Assembly: GCA_964481235.1 (NCBI GenBank)
Contig: CAYZYH010000003.1
Span: 14,553 to 78,552 of the forward strand
Length of the DNA stretch: 64,000 nt
Reading direction: 5' to 3'
Origin: JAUPVL01 sp964481235
GTDB lineage: Bacteria > Patescibacteriota > Saccharimonadia > CAILAD01 > BJGX01
Of the stretch, positions 1 to 7,846 are shown piece by piece. The notes beneath the pieces are model-generated. The model was given only the letters and a program-made list of their open reading frames with translations, did not search any database and was not told the DNA's origin. The position numbers were made by a program, and so were the translations under genes. The first letter of the stretch is position 1, and each line of letters opens with the position of its first letter.

Positions 1-200
1 CAGTTTTAAGTAAGCCTAAAGAAGTGAGAGAAATTAGGCCAGATCTAGAGATAGGCTTAGATGGTGGAGTGAGTGACAAAACAATCTCGGCAATAGTAAA
101 AGCACAGTTTGATACTATAGACGTAAACTCATTCTTGTTTAACAACCCAGAGCTAGATTCTTTAAGTGCCTACTCGTTTTTGATGGAAAAAACATTATGA
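1..200 (+). CDS. rpe: ribulose-phosphate 3-epimerase, C-terminal part
   Basis: The reading frame is open from the window edge to TGA at 198-200; the start lies outside. The 65 visible residues contain a KPKEVREIRPDLEIGLDGGV segment, which matches the last phosphate-binding strand of ribulose-phosphate 3-epimerase (KI..lr......i.vDGGi). The family interconverts ribulose-5-phosphate and xylulose-5-phosphate in the non-oxidative pentose-phosphate pathway. The following transketolase start codon overlaps the stop (ATGA), so the genes are translationally coupled and the pathway context agrees. The usual AGAD..V.GSaiF end is degenerate (DTIDVNSFLF), so a divergent epimerase is possible. Confidence 0.72.
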   Translation, partial: VLSKPKEVREIRPDLEIGLDGGVSDKTISAIVKAQFDTIDVNSFLFNNPELDSLSAYSFLMEKTL

Positions 201-1087
201 AAAAAAGGCTTACCCAATTAGAACTAGCATTGAAAGCCGACGATATTCGTAAAGATATATTAATTATGCTAGAACATGCTGGAAGCGGGCACACTGCAGG
301 GCCACTAGGTATGGCCGATATATTCACAGCGTTATATTTTGGCGATCTACTACAATACAACCCTAAAAAACCTGATTGGTCAGAAAGAGATAGACTAGTC
401 TTAAGTAATGGGCACATTAATCCAGTGCTATATGTCACTATGGCTCATGCCGGTTTCTTTGATAAAAGTGAACTTAAAACTTTACGACAATTTGGCACAA
501 GGTTACAGGGTCACCCAGAAAGAACTCGTCTGCCGGGCATAGAAACTACTAGTGGTCCGCTTGGTTCGGGTGTTAGCCAAGCTGCCGGCATGGCTTATGG
601 CTTGCGCATAGATCATCATAAGAAACCACATGTGTATTGCCTTACTTCAGACGGCGAACATCAAGAGGGCAACACTTGGGAAGCGATAATGTTTGCAGGA
701 AACAACCGATTAAGAAATCTTACAGTTATTATTGATAGAAACAACATACAAATCGATGGCTTTACTGAAGATGTTATGCCACTCGAACCACTTGCGGCAA
801 AATACCAGGCTTTTAATTGGCACGTTATAGAGATAGATGGGCACAATTTTGAAGAAATAACAGGCGCTATTAACCAAGCTAAAGCAATTTTTGAGAGACC
901 AACTTGTATTATTGCGCACACTATTGCTGGCAAAGGTGTAGACTTTATGGAAGATGACTTTCGTTGGCACGGTATACCACCAGGTAAGCAAGAGATAAGT
1001 GGCGATCCTGCCCCCAAAGAGCAATTAAAAGTTGCCTTAAAAGAACTTAGGACTCTGCGAGGTAAAATAAGGAGTGAGCATGAGTAA
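197..1087 (+). CDS. transketolase, N-terminal subunit (TPP/pyrophosphate domain)
   Basis: 296 residues. This is the N-terminal half of a split transketolase, which binds thiamine pyrophosphate and moves two-carbon units between sugar phosphates. Visible marks are SGHTAGPLGMADI near residue 30 (the catalytic-site SGHpg.slg motif), GPLGSGVSQAAGMAYG near 115, and the TPP/Mg motif SDGEHQEGNTWEA through IDRNN at about 150-185, where the first Gly of the usual GDGE is Ser. The ATG overlaps the rpe stop, and the C-terminal subunit follows with an 8-base overlap. Split transketolases are common in archaea and reduced bacteria, so both genes are needed for one enzyme. Confidence 0.93.
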   Translation: MKKRLTQLELALKADDIRKDILIMLEHAGSGHTAGPLGMADIFTALYFGDLLQYNPKKPDWSERDRLVLSNGHINPVLYVTMAHAGFFDKSELKTLRQFGTRLQGHPERTRLPGIETTSGPLGSGVSQAAGMAYGLRIDHHKKPHVYCLTSDGEHQEGNTWEAIMFAGNNRLRNLTVIIDRNNIQIDGFTEDVMPLEPLAAKYQAFNWHVIEIDGHNFEEITGAINQAKAIFERPTCIIAHTIAGKGVDFMEDDFRWHGIPPGKQEISGDPAPKEQLKVALKELRTLRGKIRSEHE

Positions 1088-2063
1088 CTCACAAAAGCTT
1101 AGCCCTAAGCTTTTCACAAAAAATATAGAGCTTGTGCCCAATCGCAAGGGGTTTGGTGAAGGCTTATTAGAGGCTGGCAAAAAAGATAAAGATGTTGTAG
1201 CACTCTGCGCTGATCTAACTGAGTCAACTCAGATGGAAGCGTTTAAGCAAGCTTATCCCGAAAGATTTGTAGAGATTGGTGTAGCCGAACAAAATCTAGT
1301 AACAGTCGCATCTGGCCTGGCGGCAGTGGGAAAAAAACCCTTCGTTACTAGCTATGCAGGTTTTTCACCCGGAAGAAACTGGGAACAAATAAGAACTACA
1401 ATCTGTCTAAACGACCGCAATGTAAAAGTAATAGGAAGTCACTCTGGAGTTTCGGTTGGTCCAGATGGAGCAACCCATCAGATGCTAGAAGATATTGCAC
1501 TTATGCGAGTTTTGCCCAACATGACGGTAGTTGTTCCTGCTGACAGTATAGAAGCTAAGAAGGCTACAATTGCACTTTCTAAAACCACTTCGCCAGCTTA
1601 CTTGAGATTGGCTCGCGAAAAAACGGCGGTAATAACAACCGATAACTCACCTTTTGAAATAGGAAAAGCGCAGATTTTGCAAAATGGAAAAGATCTCACC
1701 ATAATTGCTTGTGGACCAGTTCTGTATGAGGCTTTGAAGTCCGCAAACGAACTTGCAAAAAACGCCATTTCTGTAGAAGTAATTAATTGTTCAACTATTA
1801 AGCCGTTAGACACCAAAACAATTGTGACTAGTGCAAAAAAGACACGTAGAGTAATTACCTTAGAAGAAGCTCAAGTGGTAGGCGGAATGGGTGGTGTAGT
1901 GGCCGAAACCATTGCCGCACAATATCCTGTGCCAGTCATGAGACTGGGTATACAAGATCGTTTTGGTCAATCTGGTACAATAGACCAACTTTGGAGAGAA
2001 TATGGTATAGATACTCCTACTATAGTAAAATTAGCAAAAAAATTCGTTAGAAAGGTAAAGTAA
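1080..2063 (+). CDS. transketolase, C-terminal subunit
   Basis: 327 residues from ATG 1080. The in-frame GTG at 1074 is less likely because the AAGGAG ribosome site at 1069-1074 sits five bases before the ATG and would overlap the GTG. The protein has the pyrimidine-binding transketolase domain, with ALCADLTESTQM near residue 40, RFVEIGVAEQNLV near 65 (the catalytic Glu of GIaEqnm) and SGVSVGPDGATHQ near 120, followed by the C-terminal domain ending in RFGQSGTIDQLWREYG. It pairs with the preceding N-terminal subunit. Its TAATG stop/start overlap with the PfkB gene indicates one operon. Confidence 0.93.
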   Translation: MSNSQKLSPKLFTKNIELVPNRKGFGEGLLEAGKKDKDVVALCADLTESTQMEAFKQAYPERFVEIGVAEQNLVTVASGLAAVGKKPFVTSYAGFSPGRNWEQIRTTICLNDRNVKVIGSHSGVSVGPDGATHQMLEDIALMRVLPNMTVVVPADSIEAKKATIALSKTTSPAYLRLAREKTAVITTDNSPFEIGKAQILQNGKDLTIIACGPVLYEALKSANELAKNAISVEVINCSTIKPLDTKTIVTSAKKTRRVITLEEAQVVGGMGGVVAETIAAQYPVPVMRLGIQDRFGQSGTIDQLWREYGIDTPTIVKLAKKFVRKVK

Positions 2064-3067
2064 TGAAAGATAAACTACAAGTCATGTCTATAGGTGATGT
2101 CGTTACGGACGCTTTTATAGAGTTGCTACCAACTGAGGCCGAAATAGACCAAGATAATAAAAAACATCCATTATTATGCATGACATATGGTACTAAAATA
2201 CCTTTTAAAGACGCAATAATAATAAATGGAGTTGGTAACGCTGCCAACGCTGCCGTAGCCTTTGCTCGCCTCGATATTCGATCGGCTTTAAGAAGTGACA
2301 TTGGTGACGATTTGGTAGGGCGCGACATTTTACATGCACTATCTCAAGAAGGTGTTTCTACAGAGTTTATCCAAACCAACAAAGGGTTTAAGAGTAATTA
2401 TCATTATGTCCTATGGTATAAAGACGATAGAACAATTTTAATAAAACACGAAGATTATAATTACGAATGGCCTGAGATTAGACCTTATCAAAAACCTGAG
2501 TGGATATATTTAAGTTCTATTGGTGAAAAGGGCGACGTCGTTCATAGAGGCCTAAGCGACTATTTATTTACTAATCCAGATGTTAAGCTGGCTTTTCAGC
2601 CTGGTACTTTTCAAATTCGTGAAGGGGTAAAAAAACTACACAAGCTATATAGCAAAACGGAGATATTTGCAGCAAACAAAGAAGAGTACCAACAAATTCT
2701 AGAAAGCGACATTAAAGATGAAAAAATCTTAATAAGTAAGATGCATACTCTAGGCCCTAAGACACTACTACTAACTGACGGACCAAACGGGGCCTTTGCA
2801 TCAGATGGACAAAAAATAGTATTTATGCCTCCCTATCCCGACCCCAAACCACCGGTTGATAGAACTGGCGCCGGCGACTCTTATGCAAGTACTTTTACGG
2901 CAGCAATAATAGAAGGTAAAGATATGGGTGACGCTCTGGCTTGGGCAGGAATCAACTCTTGTAGTGTGGTACAAAAAGTTGGTGCACAAGCCGGCCTACT
3001 AAGCCAAGAAGAAATTCAATCAGAATTGAAAAAAGCTCCCAAAAACTATATAGCAAAAGTGTTTTAG
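2063..3067 (+). CDS. PfkB-family carbohydrate kinase
   Basis: 334 residues, starting at the ATG that overlaps the transketolase stop. The protein has the ribokinase fold: an N-terminal GNAANAAVAFARL motif near residue 60 with GDDLVGRDI just after, and the C-terminal PfkB signature DRTGAGDSYASTF near 275, which holds the anion hole and the catalytic Asp. The family phosphorylates sugars or nucleosides with ATP. The substrate cannot be read from sequence. Lying directly after rpe and transketolase, a sugar of pentose-phosphate metabolism is a reasonable guess, but ribokinase-like or nucleoside-kinase activity fits as well. Confidence 0.88.
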   Translation: MKDKLQVMSIGDVVTDAFIELLPTEAEIDQDNKKHPLLCMTYGTKIPFKDAIIINGVGNAANAAVAFARLDIRSALRSDIGDDLVGRDILHALSQEGVSTEFIQTNKGFKSNYHYVLWYKDDRTILIKHEDYNYEWPEIRPYQKPEWIYLSSIGEKGDVVHRGLSDYLFTNPDVKLAFQPGTFQIREGVKKLHKLYSKTEIFAANKEEYQQILESDIKDEKILISKMHTLGPKTLLLTDGPNGAFASDGQKIVFMPPYPDPKPPVDRTGAGDSYASTFTAAIIEGKDMGDALAWAGINSCSVVQKVGAQAGLLSQEEIQSELKKAPKNYIAKVF

Positions 3068-3103
3068 GTAAAATGTCTATGGTCAAGTTGGCTAGCTATA
3101 GAC

Positions 3104-3109
3104 TATAAT
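3104..3109 (+). promoter_or_regulatory. -10 box of a leaderless promoter (trxB)
   Basis: TATAAT ends seven bases before ATG 3117, so transcription should begin at or next to the start codon. No Shine-Dalgarno site or convincing -35 box is visible. Confidence 0.6.
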
Positions 3110-3116
3110 AATGCTT

Positions 3117-4046
3117 ATGTATGACTTAATTATTATAGGTGGTGGTCCGGCTGGTATGACAGCGGGTATTTATGCAGCCCGCAAAAAACTCAAAACACTT
3201 ATACTGACGCGCGATATTGGTGGGCAAGCAGCGTGGAGTAGCGATGTGGAGAACTACTTGGGTTTTACTATGATAACTGGTGCTCACTTGGTAGAAAAGT
3301 TTGAGAATCATGTAGAAAAGTTTAAAGACGTGCTTGAGCTCAGGTTAACTACTAAAGGGGTTAGTGCTGTCAAAAAAAATAAAAACTACTTTTCAGTAAC
3401 AACAGGCGATGGTCATAGCGAACACGCCCGTTCAGTTATTATAGCTGGAGGAAAACTACCAAGACCACTTGGAGTACCTGGTGAACAAGAATTTCTAAAT
3501 AGAGGCGTAACCTATTGTGCCTGGTGTGATGGTCCTCTCTTTGCCGACAAAGATGTGGCTATAATTGGCGGTGGTAACTCTGCCCTAGATGCTGCTTTAA
3601 ACATTGGTCGTAGCGTAAAATCTATTGTAATAATTAATATCACACCAGAACTTACTGGCGACCCAATTATGATAGAAAAAGTTACTGACTCACCCCATAT
3701 TCGCATACTAAATAATACTGAAGTTGTTAAAATTAACGGCGAAAAATTCGTGAGTTCTATTACTATAAGGACTCACGGTGACAAATCTTCTACTGACATA
3801 CCATTACAGGGCGTTTTTATTGAAGCTGGTAGCTTACCTGCTACAGACTACTTAAAGGGTTTAGTTAAGCTCAATAAGGCTGGTGAAATAATCATATACA
3901 AAGATAACCAAACCTCGATAGCTGGTTTATTTGCAGCAGGCGATATTACCGATATTAATGAAAAACAAATTATTACTGCTGCCGGTGAAGGAGCAAAGGC
4001 CGCAATTGAAGCCGCACGTTATATAGCAAAGCAAAATGAGATTTAG
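3117..4046 (+). CDS. trxB: thioredoxin reductase-like flavoprotein (TrxB/AhpF type)
   Basis: 309 residues. I choose ATG 3117 over the ATG two codons upstream because the TATAAT box spacing makes 3117 the mRNA end and MYDLIIIGGGPAG is the normal family start. FAD is bound by GGGPAGMTAGIYAA and AGLFAAGDITD near the C-terminus. The redox motif is CAWC near residue 137, where TrxB usually has CATC. The nucleotide-binding site reads GGGNSALDAA, and the HRRxxxR motif that selects NADPH in TrxB is replaced by NITPEL, as in the AhpF reductase domain. The enzyme should reduce a disulfide partner, possibly the glutaredoxin at 4729, but its electron donor is uncertain. Confidence 0.85.
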   Translation: MYDLIIIGGGPAGMTAGIYAARKKLKTLILTRDIGGQAAWSSDVENYLGFTMITGAHLVEKFENHVEKFKDVLELRLTTKGVSAVKKNKNYFSVTTGDGHSEHARSVIIAGGKLPRPLGVPGEQEFLNRGVTYCAWCDGPLFADKDVAIIGGGNSALDAALNIGRSVKSIVIINITPELTGDPIMIEKVTDSPHIRILNNTEVVKINGEKFVSSITIRTHGDKSSTDIPLQGVFIEAGSLPATDYLKGLVKLNKAGEIIIYKDNQTSIAGLFAAGDITDINEKQIITAAGEGAKAAIEAARYIAKQNEI

Positions 4047-4137
4047 CTAAATTGACTGTATTGTATGTATCATTTACAATATAAAGCTATAGCATAACAA
4101 CTATTAAATTGACCATTGCTTTTTAAGGGAGAACACA

Positions 4138-4704
4138 TTGCAGAACGACAACAAAACTAAAAGCACAGATTTTTTGCCAGGCAAACCTAGTATGGATAGC
4201 ATGAGTCGTACTAATAACACCGTTACAGCTGTTTCTTCGGGGTCTGGCTCGAGTTCAACAAAAACACCCGAGAATGCCAGCGCACACGTAATAGATTTAA
4301 AGAATGCCCCTACAACCTTTGCAGATTCGCCACTTCTTAACGAAGATACTCAACCAGAACCTGCCGATAAAGCTCCAAAAGTTGCACCCATAGTAAACGA
4401 AATATCTATAAAAGACACCAAGCAAGAAGATGCCTCACCATTGACTACCAATACAACAGAATTAGACCCCAAAGCGTCTAGTGGTCAGTCTGCTAGTTCA
4501 CAAGATAGTATGGCGTCAGAAAAAGGCGTAGACGATATTAACCTTTCAGAAACCTCTCCAAACAATGAAGAAGAACATGTAGAACAACCTAAAAAAGGCA
4601 ATAAGCTGAAGTGGGTACTAATTATATTTGGAATAGTTGTGGTTTTAGCAATTGTCGCTGGGGCTGTATACTATATTACTAAGACTACCGGAAATCCATT
4701 TTAA
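4138..4704 (+). CDS. hypothetical tail-anchored membrane protein
   Basis: 188 residues, not recognised. The start is TTG, supported by AAGGGAG at 4125-4131 six bases upstream. About 155 residues of low-complexity Ser/Thr/Pro/Asp/Glu-rich sequence are followed by a short basic patch (PKKGNKLK) and a single hydrophobic helix, roughly residues 160-182 (WVLIIFGIVVVLAIVAG), with a few residues after it. This arrangement predicts a tail-anchored or bitopic protein with a disordered soluble part. It lies between a disulfide reductase and a glutaredoxin, all on one strand, so it may share their transcript. No function can be assigned. Confidence 0.7.
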   Translation: MQNDNKTKSTDFLPGKPSMDSMSRTNNTVTAVSSGSGSSSTKTPENASAHVIDLKNAPTTFADSPLLNEDTQPEPADKAPKVAPIVNEISIKDTKQEDASPLTTNTTELDPKASSGQSASSQDSMASEKGVDDINLSETSPNNEEEHVEQPKKGNKLKWVLIIFGIVVVLAIVAGAVYYITKTTGNPF

Positions 4705-4728
4705 CGATACCTAAGAAAGGGACTATAA

Positions 4729-4995
4729 ATGAGTGATAATAAATCAGACAAGGAAAAATCTGACATAGCAATAATTTACACCACACCATGGTGTCAATTC
4801 TGTAAACATGTAGAAGCCTATCTAGACGAAAAAGGCGTAGCTTATGAGAAAATAGACGTGCAGGCCGATCAAGCTAAAGCCAAAGAGATGATTGAAAAAT
4901 CTGGTCAAATGGGTGTGCCTGTTACAGAAATAAAAGGTGAAATAATCGTTGGTTGGGACAAACCCAAGTTTGAAGCCCTGTTTGCTTCTCAATAA
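4729..4995 (+). CDS. glutaredoxin-family protein
   Basis: 88 residues with the thioredoxin fold of glutaredoxins and NrdH. The redox motif is WCQFC near residue 23, followed by the cis-proline region MGVPVTEI and the GEIIVGWDKPKF end typical of NrdH/mycoredoxin-like glutaredoxins. A GAAAGG ribosome site lies in the gap before the ATG. The family transfers electrons to ribonucleotide reductase or to mixed disulfides. The flavoprotein at 3117 is a candidate reductase for it. A strong terminator follows directly. Confidence 0.85.
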   Translation: MSDNKSDKEKSDIAIIYTTPWCQFCKHVEAYLDEKGVAYEKIDVQADQAKAKEMIEKSGQMGVPVTEIKGEIIVGWDKPKFEALFASQ

Positions 4996-5011
4996 TACCA
5001 TTACATTAAAA

Positions 5012-5050
5012 TTATAAAACAATCCGAATTGATGTAGGATTGTTTTATAA
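5012..5050 (+). terminator. glutaredoxin terminator overlapping the uvrB promoter
   Basis: A perfect 14-bp inverted repeat (arms 5012-5025 and 5037-5050, 11-base loop) has an A/T-rich outer stem ending in TTTTATAA. It should end the upstream transcript. Its 3' arm also contains most of the uvrB -10 box (5046-5051). Confidence 0.75.
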
Positions 5051-5051
5051 T
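5046..5051 (+). promoter_or_regulatory. -10 box of a leaderless promoter (uvrB)
   Basis: TATAAT is followed by six bases and ATG 5058. There is no Shine-Dalgarno site. The box lies inside the 3' arm of the preceding terminator. Confidence 0.7.
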
Positions 5052-5057
5052 AAGTGT

Positions 5058-7046
5058 ATGAGTATATTTACACTCAACTCCAAATACAAGCCATCCGGTG
5101 ATCAGCCAACTGCCATCGCAAAGCTTAGTGGTGGGTTACAAAAAGATCTCAAAGAGCAAACTCTTCTCGGAATAACCGGTAGTGGCAAGACTTTTACTAT
5201 GGCTAATGTGATAGCAAACTACAATAAGCCGACTCTCATACTTAGCCATAACAAAACCCTAGCAGCTCAACTGTATGGAGAATTTAAAGAGTTCTTCCCT
5301 ACTAACGAAGTACATTATTTTGTAAGCTATTTTGATTACTATCAACCTGAAGCCTATATTGCTAGATCAGATACCTATATAGAAAAAGATAGCGCCATAA
5401 ATGAAGAAATAGACAGATTACGCCACGCCGCAACAGCCGCCTTACTTAGTCACAAAGATGTCATAATTATTGCTTCAGTGAGTTGTATCTATGGTATTGG
5501 TAATATTACCGACTATACCAATATGACAATTAAGCTAATTGTGGGCGAGAGACGAGTGCGCGACAAATTGCTTCGTCAACTAAATGATATTCAGTACAGT
5601 CGTAACGACACTGCTTTTGAACGTGGTAGCTTTAGAATACGTGGCGAGAACCTAGACATTTTTCCAGTAGGCGAGGAAGTTGCGTACAGAGTAGAGTTTT
5701 TCGGTGATGAAATAACAGCTATTAAGCAAATAAGTTATTTAACTGGCGAGGTTATAAAAAACTTAGATAATCTTTCGATATTCCCCGCCAAGCACTATGT
5801 GACACCGCGCGAACAACTCCAGCAAGCAATGGTGAATATTCAAGAAGAATCTGAGCAGCGGGTTAAGTGGTTTAAAGACAACGACTTACTTTTAGAAGCC
5901 CAACGTTTAGAAAACCGTGTTAAGTACGATTTAGAAATTTTAGAGCAAACAGGCTACGTAAAAGGCATAGAAAATTACGCACGCTACCTTACTAATAGAG
6001 AGTCTGGGTCACAACCCGCTACGCTCATGGATTATTTTCCAGATGACTTTTTGATGTTTATAGATGAGAGCCATATGACTATCCCGCAAGTTGGAGGTAT
6101 GTACAATGGCGATAGGGCGCGTAAACTAACCCTTATTGAGCATGGCTTTAGATTGCCCAGCGCCCTAGACAACAGACCACTTAACTTTACTGAGTTTGAG
6201 CGACATATTAATAAAGTAATATATGTTTCAGCTACTCCAGGAGAATACGAGCTATCACGAAGTAATCAAGTAGTGGAGCAAATTGTGAGACCAACTGGTT
6301 TACTAGATCCAATTATTGAAGTTAGACCTAGCGAAAACCAAGTAGATGATTTACTAGCCGAAATAAGAGATCGTATAAAAAATGGTCAACGCACGTTAGT
6401 GACCACCCTTACTAAAAGAATCGCTGAAGACCTGAGCGACTACTTACAAGACTTAGGAATAAAGGTGCAGTACTTACATAGCGACGTTGATACCCTAGAG
6501 CGTACAGATATTCTTAGAGATCTTAGACTAGGTGTTTACGACGTATTAATAGGTATAAACTTACTTCGTGAAGGCTTAGATTTACCCGAAGTAAGCTTAG
6601 TGGCTATAATAGATGCCGACAAAGAAGGCTTTTTGCGATCAGAGACTAGTCTTATACAGACTATTGGCCGTGCTGCTCGGCATCAAGATGGTAAAGTCAT
6701 AATGTATGCCGACAAAATCACCGGTTCTATGGAGCGGGCAATAAAAATCACCACAGATCGAAGAACTCGACAAGAAGTTTATAATAAAAAGCATGGCATT
6801 ACACCCAAAACCGTTAAGAAAGCTTTGGCCGAAAGTATGCAGGCTGAGATAGAAGCTGAGAAATCTGACTTGCAATCAATTGATTTCAAAAAAGTGCCAA
6901 AAGACGAGTTGCAGTTCATGACCAAGCAACTTACCGAACAAATGGAGCTTGCAGCTGCAAATCTACAATTTGAGCGTGCCGCCGAGCTGCGTGATCAACT
7001 TGAAGAGATCAAAGACGTACTCAATAGTAAGAGGATGAGTAAATGA
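5058..7046 (+). CDS. uvrB: excinuclease ABC subunit B
   Basis: 662 residues from ATG 5058, chosen because it lies six bases after TATAAT and gives the family start MSIFTLNSKYKPSGDQPTAI. UvrB is the damage-verifying helicase of nucleotide excision repair, loaded by UvrA and bound by UvrC. Visible marks are Walker A GITGSGKT near residue 37, the beta-hairpin region YFDYYQPEAYI near 90, the DESH box near 335, the QTIGRAARH motif VI near 540, and a C-terminal UVR motif (about 625-660) that contacts UvrC. The length is normal. The next gene starts inside its stop (ATGA). No LexA-type box is obvious upstream. Confidence 0.98.
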   Translation: MSIFTLNSKYKPSGDQPTAIAKLSGGLQKDLKEQTLLGITGSGKTFTMANVIANYNKPTLILSHNKTLAAQLYGEFKEFFPTNEVHYFVSYFDYYQPEAYIARSDTYIEKDSAINEEIDRLRHAATAALLSHKDVIIIASVSCIYGIGNITDYTNMTIKLIVGERRVRDKLLRQLNDIQYSRNDTAFERGSFRIRGENLDIFPVGEEVAYRVEFFGDEITAIKQISYLTGEVIKNLDNLSIFPAKHYVTPREQLQQAMVNIQEESEQRVKWFKDNDLLLEAQRLENRVKYDLEILEQTGYVKGIENYARYLTNRESGSQPATLMDYFPDDFLMFIDESHMTIPQVGGMYNGDRARKLTLIEHGFRLPSALDNRPLNFTEFERHINKVIYVSATPGEYELSRSNQVVEQIVRPTGLLDPIIEVRPSENQVDDLLAEIRDRIKNGQRTLVTTLTKRIAEDLSDYLQDLGIKVQYLHSDVDTLERTDILRDLRLGVYDVLIGINLLREGLDLPEVSLVAIIDADKEGFLRSETSLIQTIGRAARHQDGKVIMYADKITGSMERAIKITTDRRTRQEVYNKKHGITPKTVKKALAESMQAEIEAEKSDLQSIDFKKVPKDELQFMTKQLTEQMELAAANLQFERAAELRDQLEEIKDVLNSKRMSK

Positions 7047-7846
7047 GTGAACCAACTCCACAAAATAATGAAGAAAAATCTATACCAGCTTTTAGATTAC
7101 ACACAAAAAAATCACATCTTCATCCCAAAAAACTACTTGAATTTGAGGGTGACTTAGCGCAAAATTATCAAATTCGGTGTGTGGCGCAGTATAGCGAGCA
7201 TGCATTAAAAGACATGTCACGCGCAGATGCATATAGACTACTCGAAACCAAAGGTGAAATGCTCTCGCACCTTGCCGACGAAATACGACGTTACAAGATT
7301 GCAATAGCGCCTACATACCACGTAGTTGGGGATAGCGAAGAGAATGGCCTACCGTCTTTGTTTGTTGCTACTGCTGAAGTTAATGGTGTAACAGCAAGAG
7401 ACTTGCTTTTACCCACCAACCGCGATAGCAAAGAATTACAAAACGCTCTACCGCTTATTATTGAGCTTGTAGACAATCTAGTCGATTATTTACACACAAA
7501 AGTTGCTAATGGAGAAGATTTTTATAGAGACATATTTAAAACAGACCAGTATGTTTTTGGTACTATCAAAGGTCTATCTCGGCCAGATCTATACTTTATA
7601 GATACAGATAGCTTTGAGTTGTCTTCGCCATTGCATCAGTATCAATGCCTTATTAGGCCCTTGGGTGCTCTCTTACCGTTAATTGAAAAGATCGAACAAC
7701 TGGTAGGGACTGAAGTTATGCTAAGCGCTAGAAATAAATTATTAGATACAATTAATAATCTCAAACTTTCTGAACACGACAGAACCGAAACCTACGAACA
7801 TATTAAAAGAAGACTTATGCCGAGAAGTGACAAGGTGTCGGCATGA
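7043..7846 (+). CDS. hypothetical protein coupled to uvrB
   Basis: 267 residues, not recognised. It starts at ATG 7043 inside the uvrB stop and ends in an ATGA overlap with the next gene, so the three are translationally coupled. The protein is soluble, without signal or membrane segments, and has two histidine-rich basic stretches near the N-terminus. A central part (KGLSRPDLYFIDTDSFEL, about 175-192) resembles the substrate-side region of aminoglycoside-phosphotransferase-like or protein-kinase-like folds, but no nucleotide-binding loop is evident, so that link is weak. Its placement suggests co-expression with DNA repair, not a proven role. Confidence 0.7.
   Translation: MSEPTPQNNEEKSIPAFRLHTKKSHLHPKKLLEFEGDLAQNYQIRCVAQYSEHALKDMSRADAYRLLETKGEMLSHLADEIRRYKIAIAPTYHVVGDSEENGLPSLFVATAEVNGVTARDLLLPTNRDSKELQNALPLIIELVDNLVDYLHTKVANGEDFYRDIFKTDQYVFGTIKGLSRPDLYFIDTDSFELSSPLHQYQCLIRPLGALLPLIEKIEQLVGTEVMLSARNKLLDTINNLKLSEHDRTETYEHIKRRLMPRSDKVSA

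Noticed and set aside
139..438. Antisense frames within rpe/transketolase and similar frames throughout
   Set aside because: They are shadows of strongly conserved genes on the opposite strand, with no promoter or ribosome site.
1074..1082. GTG 1074 as the start of the transketolase C-terminal subunit
   Set aside because: The AAGGAG ribosome site overlaps this codon and is correctly spaced for ATG 1080.
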